Shown piece after piece: positions 10,201 to 20,554 of a stretch of 64,000 nt of DNA (position 1 is the stretch's first letter; each line of letters begins with the position of its first letter). The notes beneath the pieces are model-generated. The model did no database searches. It was not told where the DNA came from and saw nothing but the letters and a program-made list of their open reading frames with translations. Source of the DNA: Lachnospiraceae bacterium (GTDB lineage Bacteria; Bacillota; Clostridia; Lachnospirales; Lachnospiraceae); NCBI GenBank assembly GCA_017546025.1, contig JAFYYS010000023.1, forward strand, positions 1 through 64,000. Reading direction: 5' to 3'. The translations under genes and the position numbers were made by a program.

Positions 10201-11136
10201 CTTGCCGCTTATAACGGCACGCTCGAGAAGGTATTCCCGACTCGTTCCTCGATGGCCGATGCGATTGAAGGCACGAAGGTTCCGGCTCCGGTTTATGAAG
10301 CAAAGACCGTTTACATCGCAAAGAACCGCATCGCAAAGCCGAAGGTATTCATTCCGGTATTCCCGGGCACGAACTGCGAATACGACACGAAGCTTGCCTT
10401 CGAGCGCGCAGGCGCTGAGGTTGAGACCGTTGTGTTCCGTAACATGACCGCACAGAACATCACCGATTCCGTCGATGATTTCGTAAAGGCCATCAACGAT
10501 GCGCAGATTCTGATGTTCCCCGGCGGCTTCTCCGCAGGTGACGAACCGGACGGCTCCGGCAAATTCATCGCGACTGCCTTCCGTAACCCGAAGATCAGCG
10601 ACGCCGTTAACAGGCTCCTTAAAGAGCGTGACGGTCTGGCACTCGGTATCTGTAACGGTTTCCAGGCACTGATCAAGCTCGGTCTTGTACCGTACGGCGA
10701 GATCGTTCCGCAGACCGCAGACAGCCCGACGCTTGCGATGAACAACATCGGCCGTCATATCAGTAAGAGCGTTTACACGAAGGTTGTCAGCAACCTGAGC
10801 CCGTGGCTTTCTAAGGCGCAGCTCGGCGGTGTATACAGCATCCCCGCTTCGCACGGAGAAGGACGCTTCGTGGCAAATGACGAGTGGCTCGCCAAGCTTC
10901 TTGCGAACGGCCAGATTGCTACGCAGTACGTAGATGAGAACGGCAACCCGACGATGGTCGAGCAGTTCAATCCGAACGGTTCCTACTGGGCAATCGAAGG
11001 AATCACCTCTCCCGACGGCCGTGTGCTCGGGAAAATGGCACACTCCGAACGCCGCGGAACCGGTGTCGCCATGAACATCAGCGGAGACCAGAATCAGCTC
11101 GTATTTGAGAGCGGTGTGGCGTACTTCAAGGATTGA
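7246..11136 (+). CDS. purL: phosphoribosylformylglycinamidine synthase, single-chain PurL
   Basis: A 1296-residue enzyme converting FGAR, glutamine and ATP to FGAM in purine synthesis. It is the large single-chain type with PurS-, PurL- and PurQ-like parts in that order. The N-terminal ~160 residues are PurS-like. The synthetase core carries HNHPTEIEPFGGAATCLGG and MGGRTGRDGCGGATGSS. The C-terminal class I glutamine amidotransferase domain has its nucleophile Cys1136 in LGICNGFQ and His1203 in ASHGEGRF. The ATG has AAAGGAGG upstream. One ACTACARCTGTAG motif lies in frame at 9103-9115. It is monocistronic, apart from the other purine genes, and ends at the hairpin at 11172. Confidence 0.97.
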   Translation: MGQVRRLYVEKKAPFAVRAKELKGEIKDYLGLTGLEEVRVFVRYDVEGVSEDTYRKALVTVFSEPPIDDIYEEKLPLKGGERVFSVEYLPGQFDQRADSAEQCVKLLKETEEPIIRSATTYVLTGEISDAEFEGIVNYCINPVDSRRTDETVPETLVTEFAVPADVAIFDGFTTMPEAELKSLYDSLNLAMTFNDFKFIQEYFKGEEKRDPSMTEIRVLDTYWSDHCRHTTFQTELTDVKIEDGDYAEPIRKAYEDYKAERTVLYKDRNDKFICLMDVALLAMKKLRAEGKLQDMEVSDEINACSIVVPVTIEKEEGPITEEWLVFFKNETHNHPTEIEPFGGAATCLGGAIRDPLSGRGYVYQAMRVTGAADPTASLKDTLAGKLPQRKLTTGAAKGYSSYGNQIGLATGLVDEIYHPNYVAKRMEIGAVMGAAPRANVIRETSDPGDVIILMGGRTGRDGCGGATGSSKKHTTESINTCGAEVQKGNAPTERKLQRLFRRGEVSHLIKKCNDFGAGGVSVAIGELAAGLRVDLDKVPKKYAGLDGTELAISESQERMAIVVDRKDADKMLAFAEEENLEAVVVAEVTKEPRLVLVWRGKEIVNISRAFLDTNGAHQETTAVVQTPSKKDSFFCKTNAYKAHSVDKKGGFGAAGADDAAGRKAAWLTMLSDLNVCSKKGLVEMFDSSIGAATVTMPYGGVYESTPTQTMIAKLPVLDGACDTVTMMSYGFDPYLSSWSPFHGSAYAVISSVAKIVASGGDYKKIRFTFQEYFRRLGNDPKRWGEPLAALLGAYDAQVKLGLPSIGGKDSMSGSFNDIDVPPTLVSFAVDVAKLSDIVTDEFKQAGSKVVVFDMARDAYDLPDYEKAMAMYDKIHELSGKGVFRSMYALGKCGIAEAMSKMAFGNGFGIRLCGKVSYEEAFAPAYGSILAEIDENDIALLDEAGLTYRKVGKVTDSGTFRWKLKPGCCTGNACDDEFMEITLAEALAAYNGTLEKVFPTRSSMADAIEGTKVPAPVYEAKTVYIAKNRIAKPKVFIPVFPGTNCEYDTKLAFERAGAEVETVVFRNMTAQNITDSVDDFVKAINDAQILMFPGGFSAGDEPDGSGKFIATAFRNPKISDAVNRLLKERDGLALGICNGFQALIKLGLVPYGEIVPQTADSPTLAMNNIGRHISKSVYTKVVSNLSPWLSKAQLGGVYSIPASHGEGRFVANDEWLAKLLANGQIATQYVDENGNPTMVEQFNPNGSYWAIEGITSPDGRVLGKMAHSERRGTGVAMNISGDQNQLVFESGVAYFKD

Positions 11137-11161
11137 ATTTGACCTTAAATCGTGATATACT
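11133..11161 (+). promoter_or_regulatory. sigma-A-type promoter overlapping the purL stop codon
   Basis: TTGAAT (11133-11138), 17 bp, TATACT (11156-11161). It is the only visible promoter ahead of the atp operon. Initiation about 7 bases after the -10 box would put the hairpin at 11172 at the very 5' end of the transcript. Confidence 0.55.
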
Positions 11162-11171
11162 GACCTGTAAG

Positions 11172-11200
11172 GGGTGCGGAGTTCCTCCGCACCCTTTTTT
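11172..11200 (+). terminator. strong intrinsic terminator between purL and atpB
   Basis: Perfect 10-bp GC-rich stem, 11172-11181 with 11185-11194, a TTC loop and T6. The T run ends 28 bases before the atpB start codon, which leaves no room for a promoter downstream of it. Confidence 0.9.
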
Positions 11201-11228
11201 GTGAAGAAAACGGGAAGGAGGGCATGCG

Positions 11229-11918
11229 ATGGATCAGCTTTCCGAAATCATCAACGAAGAGCTGCAGGTAAAGACGGTTTTCCGAATTCCGATATTCGGG
11301 GGAATCCCTGTTTCGGAGTCTGTCGTGGTGACGTGGATCATCATGGCGGTCATGATACTCGGGGCGTTTTTGCTGACCAGAAACTTAAAACTTCATAACA
11401 TTTCCCGTCGCCAGGCCTTCGTCGAATGGATCGTGACCAAGCTTTCCGATCTGGTGGAGGGCATGGTAGGAGAGAAGGGACGGGCTTTCATCCCTTATCT
11501 GATTACGGTTCTGTTATATGTCGGTCTCGCCAACATCATCGGCATCTTCGGATTCAAATCACCGACGAAGGATCTGAATGTCACCGCGGCGCTTGCGCTG
11601 ATGAGCATCGTTCTCGTCGAGGCGGCCGGCATCTACTATCTCGGCATGCGGAAGTGGCTGAAGAAGTTCACCGAACCGATTGCGGTCGTGACGCCAATCA
11701 ACATTCTCGAGGTCTTCACGAGACCGCTTTCTTTATGCATGCGACTGTTCGGTAACGTGCTCGGGGCATTTGTCATCATGGAGTTAATCAAAACGATTAC
11801 CCATAACATTTTGCTTCCCGCCGTTTTCTGCCTGTATTTCGACCTGTTCGACGGGCTCTTGCAGGCTTATGTATTCGTCTTTCTGACAAGTCTTTACATT
11901 CGAGAAGAAATAGAATAA
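11229..11918 (+). CDS. atpB: ATP synthase F0 subunit a
   Basis: A 229-residue membrane subunit forming the ion half-channels beside the c ring. The conserved stator helix includes PLSLCMRLFGNVLGA, whose Arg is the essential residue facing the c-ring carboxylate, and the last helix ends FLTSLYIREEIE as in most bacteria. First gene of the atp operon; no atpI precedes it. AAGGAGGG lies 7 bases ahead of the ATG. Transcription must pass the hairpin at 11172-11200. Confidence 0.95.
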   Translation: MDQLSEIINEELQVKTVFRIPIFGGIPVSESVVVTWIIMAVMILGAFLLTRNLKLHNISRRQAFVEWIVTKLSDLVEGMVGEKGRAFIPYLITVLLYVGLANIIGIFGFKSPTKDLNVTAALALMSIVLVEAAGIYYLGMRKWLKKFTEPIAVVTPINILEVFTRPLSLCMRLFGNVLGAFVIMELIKTITHNILLPAVFCLYFDLFDGLLQAYVFVFLTSLYIREEIE

Positions 11919-11936
11919 ATCACGGAGGTACCACCT

Positions 11937-12164
11937 ATGAACACAACTCTTATTGCAATCGGCGCAGGCATTGCCGTTCTTTCCGCACTCGGTGCCGGCA
12001 TCGGTATCGGCATTGCAACCGGTAAGGCAACGGAAGCCATTGCCAGACAGCCCGAAGCAGACGGCAAGATCAACAAGGCTCTGATTCTCGGCTGCGCACT
12101 TGCCGAGGCAACGGCTATTTACGGCTTCGTAATTGCCTTCCTGATCATCATCATGCTGAAATAA
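11937..12164 (+). CDS. atpE: ATP synthase F0 subunit c
   Basis: A 75-residue hairpin of two membrane helices joined by the ARQPE loop (36-40); Glu57 in [10 protein letters not shown] is the ion-carrying carboxylate. Of the Na+-ring ligands known from Ilyobacter, the helix-1 Gln is Ile24 here and the Ser next to the carboxylate is Ala58, while Thr59 and Tyr62 are kept. The ligand set is therefore incomplete and proton coupling is the better prediction. It has a CGGAGG-type site and lies 18 bp after atpB. Confidence 0.95.
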   Translation: MNTTLIAIGAGIAVLSALGAGIGIGIATGKATEAIARQPEADGKINKALILGCALAEATAIYGFVIAFLIIIMLK

Positions 12165-12194
12165 CCGGATTCCTTTTCGGAAGGGGATTGTGTA

Positions 12195-12680
12195 ATGCTG
12201 AAACTGGATTGGAACTTAGTATTTACCATCATCAACCTGCTGATTCTTTCGGCGGCCATGTGGCATTTTCTGTTTAAGCCCGTCCGTAAGATCCTCGATG
12301 CACGCCGCGCGGAAGCTGACCGCGAGGCTGCTTTGCTGCGTGTGAAATCGCAGGAAGCAGACGCCGCAAAGGCCCGCTATGAGAAGTGTCTCGCGGACAC
12401 CGAGGAGGAGCGCCGGCAGATTCTTCAAAAGGCCAGAAAGCAGGCGGATGACGAATATAAGAAGATTGTCAGCAATGCCCGCACGACCGCACGCAAGATT
12501 GAGGCGGACGCAACGGAGGACGCTGCCAGAAGCAAGGAGCGTATTCTTGCCGATGCGGAGCAGGAGATTGCCGACATGATTGCCCTCGCAACCGAGAAGA
12601 ACATGGGCGACGGCGGCGGTGCCCGCGTGGACCATGCGTTGTATGACGAATTCCTGAGCAAAGTGGAGGAAACGAAATGA
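12195..12680 (+). CDS. atpF: ATP synthase F0 subunit b
   Basis: A 161-residue peripheral-stalk protein with one N-terminal membrane helix (WNLVFTIINLLILSAAMWHFLF) and a long Ala/Glu/Arg-rich helix for dimerisation. The length is normal for a plain b subunit, so the missing delta part is not fused here. The stop overlaps the next start by 4 bp (ATGA), which indicates translational coupling to the delta-alpha fusion. Confidence 0.93.
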   Translation: MLKLDWNLVFTIINLLILSAAMWHFLFKPVRKILDARRAEADREAALLRVKSQEADAAKARYEKCLADTEEERRQILQKARKQADDEYKKIVSNARTTARKIEADATEDAARSKERILADAEQEIADMIALATEKNMGDGGGARVDHALYDEFLSKVEETK

Positions 12681-14406
12681 AGGCAAAACTCATTTGCGTA
12701 ACGCCTCCGACCGAAGCCCAGTTAGATGGCTTTAAGACCTTCGTCATGCGCGAGAGCGGAGACAGCGAAGCCGTAATCGACGTTTTGCTTGACGAAACGC
12801 TCGGAAGCGGTTTCATTCTTCGGTTCGATACGAAGGAATACGACTGGAGTGAGAGAGGACGTCTCGCCCAGTTTAAGGAGAAGCTCGGCAAGGGGCTCGG
12901 CGGTGCGGAAAAGGAACTCCGTAAGCCCGCCGACGTGCTTTCCGGTCTTCGCGCAAACATTGATGAATTCAAACTCGAGGCATTTGCGCGCGAAGCGGGA
13001 ACCGTTGACCGCGTCGGGGACGGCATCGCATTCATCAGCGGAATCAACCATGTGCAGTACGGCGAAATCGTTGTATTTGACTGCGGCGTTAAGGGCATGA
13101 TTCTCGATATCCGTGCGGACGAGGTCTGCGCGGTTTTGTTCGGCAGGGATACCAAAGTCGGGGCAGGCAGCAGCGTTGTCCGCACCGGTAAGATGGCCGG
13201 CATCTCCGTCGGCGAAGGCTATCTCGGCCGTGTGGTTGACGCCCTCGGAAATCCTCTGGACGGCGAGGAGGAGATTACCTCCGAATACTTCCTCCCGATG
13301 GAACGGCCCGCGCCGACCATCAAGGACCGTCAGCCCGTATCGAAGCCTCTTGAAACCGGCATTCTCGCAATCGATTCGATGTTCCCGATCGGCCGCGGAC
13401 AGCGTGAGCTGATCATCGGCGACCGCCAGACCGGCAAGACTTCGATTGCCATTGATACAATCATTAACCAAAAGGGTAAGGATGTCATCTGCGTCTATGT
13501 CGCCATCGGCCAGAAGGCGTCCACAATCGCCAGACTGACGGAAACGCTTCGCAAGCACGACGCGATGGATTACACCTGCATCGTGGCTTCAACCGCTTCC
13601 GATCCGGCACCCTTACAGTATGCCGCTCCGTATTGCGGAACGGCGCTTGCGGAATACTTCATGCAGCAGGGCAAGGACGTTCTGATTGTCTATGACGATC
13701 TTTCGAAGCATGCCGTTGCATACCGTGCCATCTCGCTTTTGCTGGAGCGTTCGCCCGGCCGTGAGGCATACCCCGGCGACGTTTTTTACCTTCATTCGAG
13801 ACTGCTTGAGCGGTCCGCGAGACTTTCCGAAGAACTCGGCGGCGGTTCGATTACCGCGCTTCCGATCATCGAAACCCAGGCGGGTGACGTTTCCGCTTAC
13901 ATTCCGACCAATGTCATCTCGATTACGGACGGTCAGATTTTCCTCGAGAGCGAGCTGTTCCATGCGGGACAGAGACCCGCGGTAAATGTGGGGCTTTCTG
14001 TTTCACGTGTCGGCGGCGCCGCGCAGACCAAGGCCATGAAGAAGGCTGCGGGCACAATCCGAATCGACCTTGCACAGTACCGCGAGATGGAAGTGTTCAC
14101 GCAGTTCTCGTCGGATCTCGACAGCGAGACCAAGAAGCAGCTGGCGCACGGCAAATCCCTGATGGAGCTTTTGAAGCAGCCGCTTACGAGCCCGCTTTCC
14201 GTACCGTGTCAGATTGCCCTTTTGGTGGCATCCGGCAGGCATCTGTTTGCGGAGCTTCCGCCGTCTGAAGTACGGCCGGCGAAGACCGCTTATCTCGAAT
14301 ATATGGAGCAGTATCACGGCGACCTTTTGAATCTTTTAGAGACATCCGGAAAGATGTCGGATGACCTGCGTGAGAGCCTCGAAAAGGCTGCTGAGGAGTT
14401 TTTTAA

Positions 14407-16766
<2,360 letters not shown>

Positions 16767-16805
16767 CGCCGCAAGGCAGCATGAAGCAACAGAAAGCCGG
16801 CAGCC

Positions 16806-17228
16806 ATGAACACATTTACGTTAAAAATCACAGCCTGTGACCGCGTCTTTTACGAGGGAGAGTGCGTCTATCTGTCCTTCCCCGGCGTTGACGGCAGCCT
16901 TGGCGTCATGGCTCATCACCAGCCCATGGCAACGGCCGTGGAGAACGGTGAGATTAAGTTCCGTCTGCCGGACGGCGAGGAACGCCATGTCATCGTCAGC
17001 GACGGCATGATGAACGTCGAGAATAACCGTGTCGACATCCTGGCATTTTCCGCGGAACGGCCGGACGAGATCGACATCAAGGCAGCGGAACGCGAGCTTG
17101 AAATCGCCCGCGAGCAGCTGCAGCAGAAGCAGAGCCTGATTGAATACAACCTCTCCAGCGCTTCGATGGCGCGTGCTATGGCAAGGCTTTCCGGGGCGCG
17201 AAAACTGAAGAGTGACGACAAGCTGTAA
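16806..17228 (+). CDS. atpC: ATP synthase F1 epsilon subunit
   Basis: A 140-residue central-stalk subunit. The N-terminal beta-sandwich includes LSFPGVDGSLGVMAHHQPM, and the C-terminal helical hairpin (AERELEIAREQLQQKQ; SMARAMARLSGARKL) is the regulatory part in the family. No strong ribosome site is visible ahead of the ATG, so coupling to atpD is possible. Last gene of the operon; the nearest strong plus-strand terminator is ~260 bp further on. Confidence 0.93.
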   Translation: MNTFTLKITACDRVFYEGECVYLSFPGVDGSLGVMAHHQPMATAVENGEIKFRLPDGEERHVIVSDGMMNVENNRVDILAFSAERPDEIDIKAAERELEIAREQLQQKQSLIEYNLSSASMARAMARLSGARKLKSDDKL

Positions 17229-17381
17229 CATTTTTCACGGGCTTTCTGCACGTTTTTATATGTGCCCATTATATTGTATATAGGAAAATACGACCCCCAA
17301 TTTGTCGGGGCTCTCCCTGTAATATTTTCGTAATAAACTGTAACATTCTTTTAACGAATAGGAGACCAATTCTGTAACATT
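17223..17381 (+). repeat. four copies of CTGTAAYATT
   Basis: CTGTAACATT or CTGTAATATT occurs at 17223-17232, 17317-17326, 17338-17347 and 17372-17381, all in the same orientation, the last three just upstream of a -10-like TACAAT (17389-17394). They may be regulator sites; the regulator is unknown. Confidence 0.5.
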
Positions 17382-17394
17382 GTTCGTGTACAAT

Positions 17395-17525
17395 ACAGAC
17401 AAGGTTGCAGGAACAAGGTAAGTTCCCTGATTCCGATTCGCAGCTTGTGTGGGAGAGTAAAGTCCAATATGATTCACCTGACGGCGGAGCGTAATCCGAA
17501 AGCGGATTACGCTCTTCCTCTTTTT
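17395..17525 (+). ncRNA. candidate structured small RNA or long 3' leader
   Basis: Between atpC and the tRNA there is no gene. From about 17399 the sequence can form a 9-bp helix with one bulge (ACAAG-UUGC with GCAG-CUUGU) enclosing a GGAAC/GUUCC hairpin with a 7-nt loop, and it ends in the intrinsic terminator at 17487. TACAAT at 17389-17394 could be its -10 box, but no good -35 box is seen. It matches no RNA family I recognise; it could equally be the 3' end of the atp mRNA. Confidence 0.4.
17487..17525 (+). terminator. intrinsic terminator (atp operon or small RNA)
   Basis: A perfect 12-bp stem, 17487-17498 with 17503-17514, an AAAG loop and a following TTCCTCTTTTT tract. Confidence 0.85.
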
Positions 17526-17544
17526 GCGGAAGAACATGAAGACA

Positions 17545-17574
17545 CAAAAAAAGCAGGAATCGTTTGATTCCTGC
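17545..17574 (-). terminator. terminator of tRNA-Gly
   Basis: On the minus strand an 8-bp stem (17567-17574 with 17553-17560) directly follows the tRNA and is followed by seven T residues. Confidence 0.85.
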
Positions 17575-17579
17575 AAAAG

Positions 17580-17651
17580 AGCACGAGACGGGATTCGAAC
17601 CCGCGACCCTCGCCTTGGCAAGGCGATACTCCACCACTGAGCCACTCGTGC
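17580..17651 (-). tRNA. tRNA-Gly (anticodon GCC)
   Basis: A complete cloverleaf on the minus strand: the acceptor stem GCACGAG/CTCGTGC, the D arm, the anticodon loop with GCC flanked by the CCUU/AAGG stem, and the T arm GCGGGTTCGAATCCCGT. Its 3' CCA is not encoded. It has its own promoter and terminator. Confidence 0.96.
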
Positions 17652-17683
17652 AATTATGGTGCGTCAGCCGTGACGCAAGGATT

Positions 17684-17712
17684 AATATACACGATAAACC
17701 CGGATTTGTCAA
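17684..17712 (-). promoter_or_regulatory. tRNA-Gly promoter
   Basis: On the minus strand TTGACA (17707-17712), 17 bp, TATATT (17684-17689), 32 bp ahead of the mature 5' end. Confidence 0.88.
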
Positions 17713-17761
17713 CAGGTTTTTTGGGCTTTTTTTCAACCTCCTTTTCGGGCCGTTTTCACAC

Positions 17762-17790
17762 TTGCGGCTTTCGGGCGGAACGGGTATAAT
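17762..17790 (+). promoter_or_regulatory. promoter of the coiled-coil gene
   Basis: TTGCGG (17762-17767), 17 bp, TATAAT (17785-17790). The expected start site near 17797 leaves a ~27-nt leader before the GTG at 17824 and argues against the TTG at 17803. Confidence 0.8.
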
Positions 17791-17823
17791 GAATGGGAAT
17801 TCTTGACGGAAAGGAACGAAAAC

Positions 17824-18837
17824 GTGCGGTTCGATAATTCGGAATTGATCCGGCTGAAACAGAAGTGCGACGAACTCAACAGACTGTCCGCACGCAGGGA
17901 GGACTGTCTCCGTTACTTAAAGGGGCTTCAGGAGAAGCAGCCTGAGCTTTTGCAGAAGCTGATGAAGGAAACGGGCGAGCGGGACAGCATGTCTCAGAAG
18001 ATGAGCTCGTCTTCGATATACAGCTGGTTTAACAAAAAACAGTTTTTAAAGGAGATGGAAGAGGCCGAGGAGGCGGAGCAGATTTACGCTGCCACCGGCG
18101 CCGAGTACGAGCGTGTGCTCGCAGAGCTTGAGAAGGCCGACATTGCCATCGAAGAGCGGAAGAACGCAAGAGAAGAATACAGCGACTGCTACATCCGTAC
18201 CGCCGGACGCCTGAAAGCATCCCCGGGTCCTCAGGCAGACAGAATGCGCGCGATTGCCGATGAAAGGAAGCTTTCCGTCGAGCAGAAGAAGGCCATCGAG
18301 GAGGCAACGGCATATTGCAGCGCAGCCATCCGGGAGGCGGCAGCTCTTTCGGAGCCGATTCCGAAACTGTTAAATGCCATGGAACTTATAACCTCCGGAT
18401 ACTGGCATCAGCTCTGGGGCATCGCGAAGCTCGTGCAGGCGGCGCTTGCCCGCCACGAGGAAGGGCTTCGACAGGATATAAAGGATATGGTATATCTCTT
18501 AAGAAGGTCAAAGCTTTCGTTCGGCGCGGAGGAACTGCCGGCCATTGAGGCGAACCTTCGCAAGGCGCTCGAAACATTTCTGCGCGAGTGCGGTGACGGA
18601 AGGACACAGAATCCGGTCAAGACGGGAAACGACGTGCAGAATCTGAAGCGCTATTCCGACGAGATCGGGGAAAGGCTGTTGCAGATTTCCGCCGATATGC
18701 GGGAGGCTGCGACCGACCTCGACAGACGCGCCGCGGAGCTTTCAAACGAGGAAGAGGCGCTGCTTCTTTCGGAATTTGACATACCAGAGAAAACTTATAC
18801 GCCGCATCCGCCTGCGGACGAAACAACCGAAGAATAA
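17824..18837 (+). CDS. predicted coiled-coil protein, function unknown
   Basis: A 337-residue soluble protein without signal or membrane segment. It is almost wholly helical and rich in Glu, Lys, Leu and Arg; long coiled-coil stretches are expected at residues ~5-110, and again in the last ~70 residues. A central part (~170-215) is more hydrophobic (YWHQLWGIAKLVQAALA). I chose the GTG at 17824 because AAAGGA lies upstream at a normal distance. I recognise no domain. It is monocistronic between its promoter and a bidirectional terminator. Confidence 0.7.
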   Translation: MRFDNSELIRLKQKCDELNRLSARREDCLRYLKGLQEKQPELLQKLMKETGERDSMSQKMSSSSIYSWFNKKQFLKEMEEAEEAEQIYAATGAEYERVLAELEKADIAIEERKNAREEYSDCYIRTAGRLKASPGPQADRMRAIADERKLSVEQKKAIEEATAYCSAAIREAAALSEPIPKLLNAMELITSGYWHQLWGIAKLVQAALARHEEGLRQDIKDMVYLLRRSKLSFGAEELPAIEANLRKALETFLRECGDGRTQNPVKTGNDVQNLKRYSDEIGERLLQISADMREAATDLDRRAAELSNEEEALLLSEFDIPEKTYTPHPPADETTEE

Positions 18838-18840
18838 AAA

Positions 18841-18870
18841 AAAGAGTGCCGACACTGTCGACACTCTTTG
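18841..18870. terminator. bidirectional intrinsic terminator
   Basis: An imperfect stem, AAAGAGTG...CACTCTTT with a CGAC/GTCG inner part, lies between convergent genes, with A-rich sequence on the plus side that reads as T8 on the minus strand. Confidence 0.7.
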
Positions 18871-18889
18871 TGTTTCCTGAAAAATGCAA

Positions 18890-19498
18890 CTACTTCAGAA
18901 GGTTTCCGAGAAGACCGGTTACGGCATCAAGCGGGCTGCTTGAAGAAGCGGTTTCTTCCTTCTTGGCGGAAGAAGTCTTTTTGCCGGAAGCAGGCTTTTT
19001 GGCGGAAGAAGTCTTGCCGGAAGCAGGTTTCTTAGCGGAAGAGGTCTTTCCGGACTCTTTCTTCTTACCGGATGCGGGCTTCTTAGCGGCGGGTTTCTTC
19101 TTGCCGGAAGCGGGCTTTTCTTCTTTCTCTTCCTTTGCTTCGTTTGCGGTGTTGGTGGAAACAAGTCCCATCAGGCCGGACGTAAGCTTTCCGAGATCAA
19201 CCTTACCGAGAAGGGCGGTAAGCAGTGCGGCATTGCCGGCAGACTGCTGATTGCCTCCGCCGAGAGAACCGAGCAACAAAGGAGCTGCGGCTCCGAGTAC
19301 ATTGGAAGTCGTATTCTGGCTTACGCCGCTTTGCTCGGAAACCTGAGCGGCGGTCGTGTTGTTGCCGGAAGCCATAAGAAGCGGAAGAGCGGTTGTTAAT
19401 ACACTCGAAACATCTTTCTTGGAAGCGCCGGATTTCTTGCTGACTTCAGTCACGGTTTTATCGGAAATCAGGCTGCCTAATAAAGCGGAAATATCCAT
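18890..19498 (-). CDS. DUF937-family protein with Lys/Ala/Ser-rich repeats
   Basis: A 202-residue protein. The N-terminal ~110 residues (ISALLGSLISDKTVTEVSKK; GAAAPLLLGSLGGG) have the alternating hydrophobic/Gly pattern of DUF937, a family of unknown function. Residues ~125-185 are a low-complexity basic tail built from PASGKK, SSAKK and similar blocks, like histone H1-type tails, followed by a C-terminal LDAVTGLLGNLLK resembling the N-terminal domain motif. The tail may bind nucleic acid or cell-wall polymer; this is inference. A similar KKPAS element occurs at the N-terminus of the divergent neighbour at 19688. Confidence 0.75.
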   Translation of the reverse strand: MDISALLGSLISDKTVTEVSKKSGASKKDVSSVLTTALPLLMASGNNTTAAQVSEQSGVSQNTTSNVLGAAAPLLLGSLGGGNQQSAGNAALLTALLGKVDLGKLTSGLMGLVSTNTANEAKEEKEEKPASGKKKPAAKKPASGKKKESGKTSSAKKPASGKTSSAKKPASGKKTSSAKKEETASSSSPLDAVTGLLGNLLK

Positions 19499-19586
19499 AT
19501 AATTCGTCTCCTTTGTAAGATTTTACTGACTACTTAACATTATCAACCGAAACGGAAAAAAAGTCAATAAATTCTCTTCATTTTCA

Positions 19587-19615
19587 TTGAAAATGCAATA
19601 AATATGGTATATAAT
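19587..19615 (+). promoter_or_regulatory. promoter of the membrane protein gene
   Basis: TTGAAA (19587-19592), 17 bp, TATAAT (19610-19615). Confidence 0.8.
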
Positions 19616-19687
19616 AACCACATGAACAACGATATGGCGGGTTTTCCGTCATGGTTTTTCAAAATACCGCGATAAGGAGTGAATCAT

Positions 19688-20419
19688 ATGGCCGAGAAAA
19701 AGGAAACAAAAGAAAAAGCAGCTGCAAAGAAGCCCGCTTCCGAGAAGCCGTACAGCACCGCCGGAGCTACCGAGAGAAGAATCGGCGCCGTTATCTGCTG
19801 GCTGGCAGCAATTGCCTGTGAAATCGTAGCAATCTGCCTGTATTCCGGCAAGATTGAAATCACGTTCATGAACACCCTCGTAGCGCTTGTTGCGCTCCTG
19901 GTTATTGACCTGATCCTTGTTATTGTAGGCTCGATGCTTTGGAAGAAAGCCAACCACATCGATCCCGCATCCGAGAAGAACAAAGTTAAGTTCTTCCTGT
20001 GGAACAACATGGGCGTTATCGCCTGCATCATTGCATTCCTTCCTTTCATCATCATGATCCTGACCGACAAGGAGAACAAGGATCCCAAGATGAAGAAGAT
20101 TGCCGGTATTGCAGCAGCAATCGCTATCGTTATCGGCGTTCTGTTCAGCATTGACTGGCATCCGATTTCTGAGGAAGCCAAGACCGAGCAGGTTAAGTAC
20201 CAGAACAGCGTTTATTACACCCAGTTTGGTAAGAAGTATCATCTCTATGATAATTGCCAGCACATCAACACCAGTGACACCAAGACCGAGGGCACCGTTG
20301 AAGAAGCTATCAACCACGGCTGCAACGACGTCTGCAAGACCTGTGCTGACAACTATGAGAAGGAGAACGGCAAGAGCTATCTGGACATTAAAGACGCAGT
20401 AGAAGAGGGCGCGAAGTAA
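19688..20419 (+). CDS. membrane protein with a C-terminal Cys/His domain, unknown function
   Basis: A 243-residue protein. A basic N-terminus (AEKKETKEKAAAKKPASEK) precedes three or four membrane helices at ~30-55, 60-85, ~110-127 and ~135-155. The C-terminal ~85 residues carry a pattern YHLYDNCQHI followed by NHGCNDVCKTC, which could bind a metal or form disulfides; such short H/C motifs occur in other Clostridial membrane proteins. The ATG at 19688 is preceded by AAGGAG at the right distance. It stands alone between a good promoter and the terminator at 20443. I do not recognise the family. Confidence 0.7.
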   Translation: MAEKKETKEKAAAKKPASEKPYSTAGATERRIGAVICWLAAIACEIVAICLYSGKIEITFMNTLVALVALLVIDLILVIVGSMLWKKANHIDPASEKNKVKFFLWNNMGVIACIIAFLPFIIMILTDKENKDPKMKKIAGIAAAIAIVIGVLFSIDWHPISEEAKTEQVKYQNSVYYTQFGKKYHLYDNCQHINTSDTKTEGTVEEAINHGCNDVCKTCADNYEKENGKSYLDIKDAVEEGAK

Positions 20420-20442
20420 GTTCGCGCGAACCAAGAGAAACC

Positions 20443-20472
20443 AAAGGCTTCGGGCATCGCCCGGAGCCTTTT
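20443..20472 (+). terminator. intrinsic terminator
   Basis: A 13-bp stem, 20443-20455 with 20459-20471 (one wobble), an ATC loop and a TTTTCTT tract. A second hairpin GCGCGAA/TTCGCGC overlaps the preceding stop codon. Confidence 0.82.
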
Positions 20473-20554
20473 CTTGCGTGTAAGAGGAAAATGTGATATG
20501 ATTTGCACGGCGGAGCGGGACTTTTCGTCTCTGCCGCCTTAAAAAGGAGGAGGT

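Noticed and set aside
7132..11043. Long antisense reading frames opposite purL
   Set aside because: They follow the codon pattern of purL on the other strand, lack ribosome sites, and have low-complexity, unrecognisable translations.
11937..12164. Sodium-dependent c ring
   Set aside because: The helix-1 Gln is Ile24 and the Ser beside the carboxylate is Ala58, so the known Na+ ligand set is incomplete.
17395..17525. 6S RNA or SRP RNA
   Set aside because: The large central bubble of 6S and the GGAA-type loop and conserved bulge of SRP RNA are not visible.
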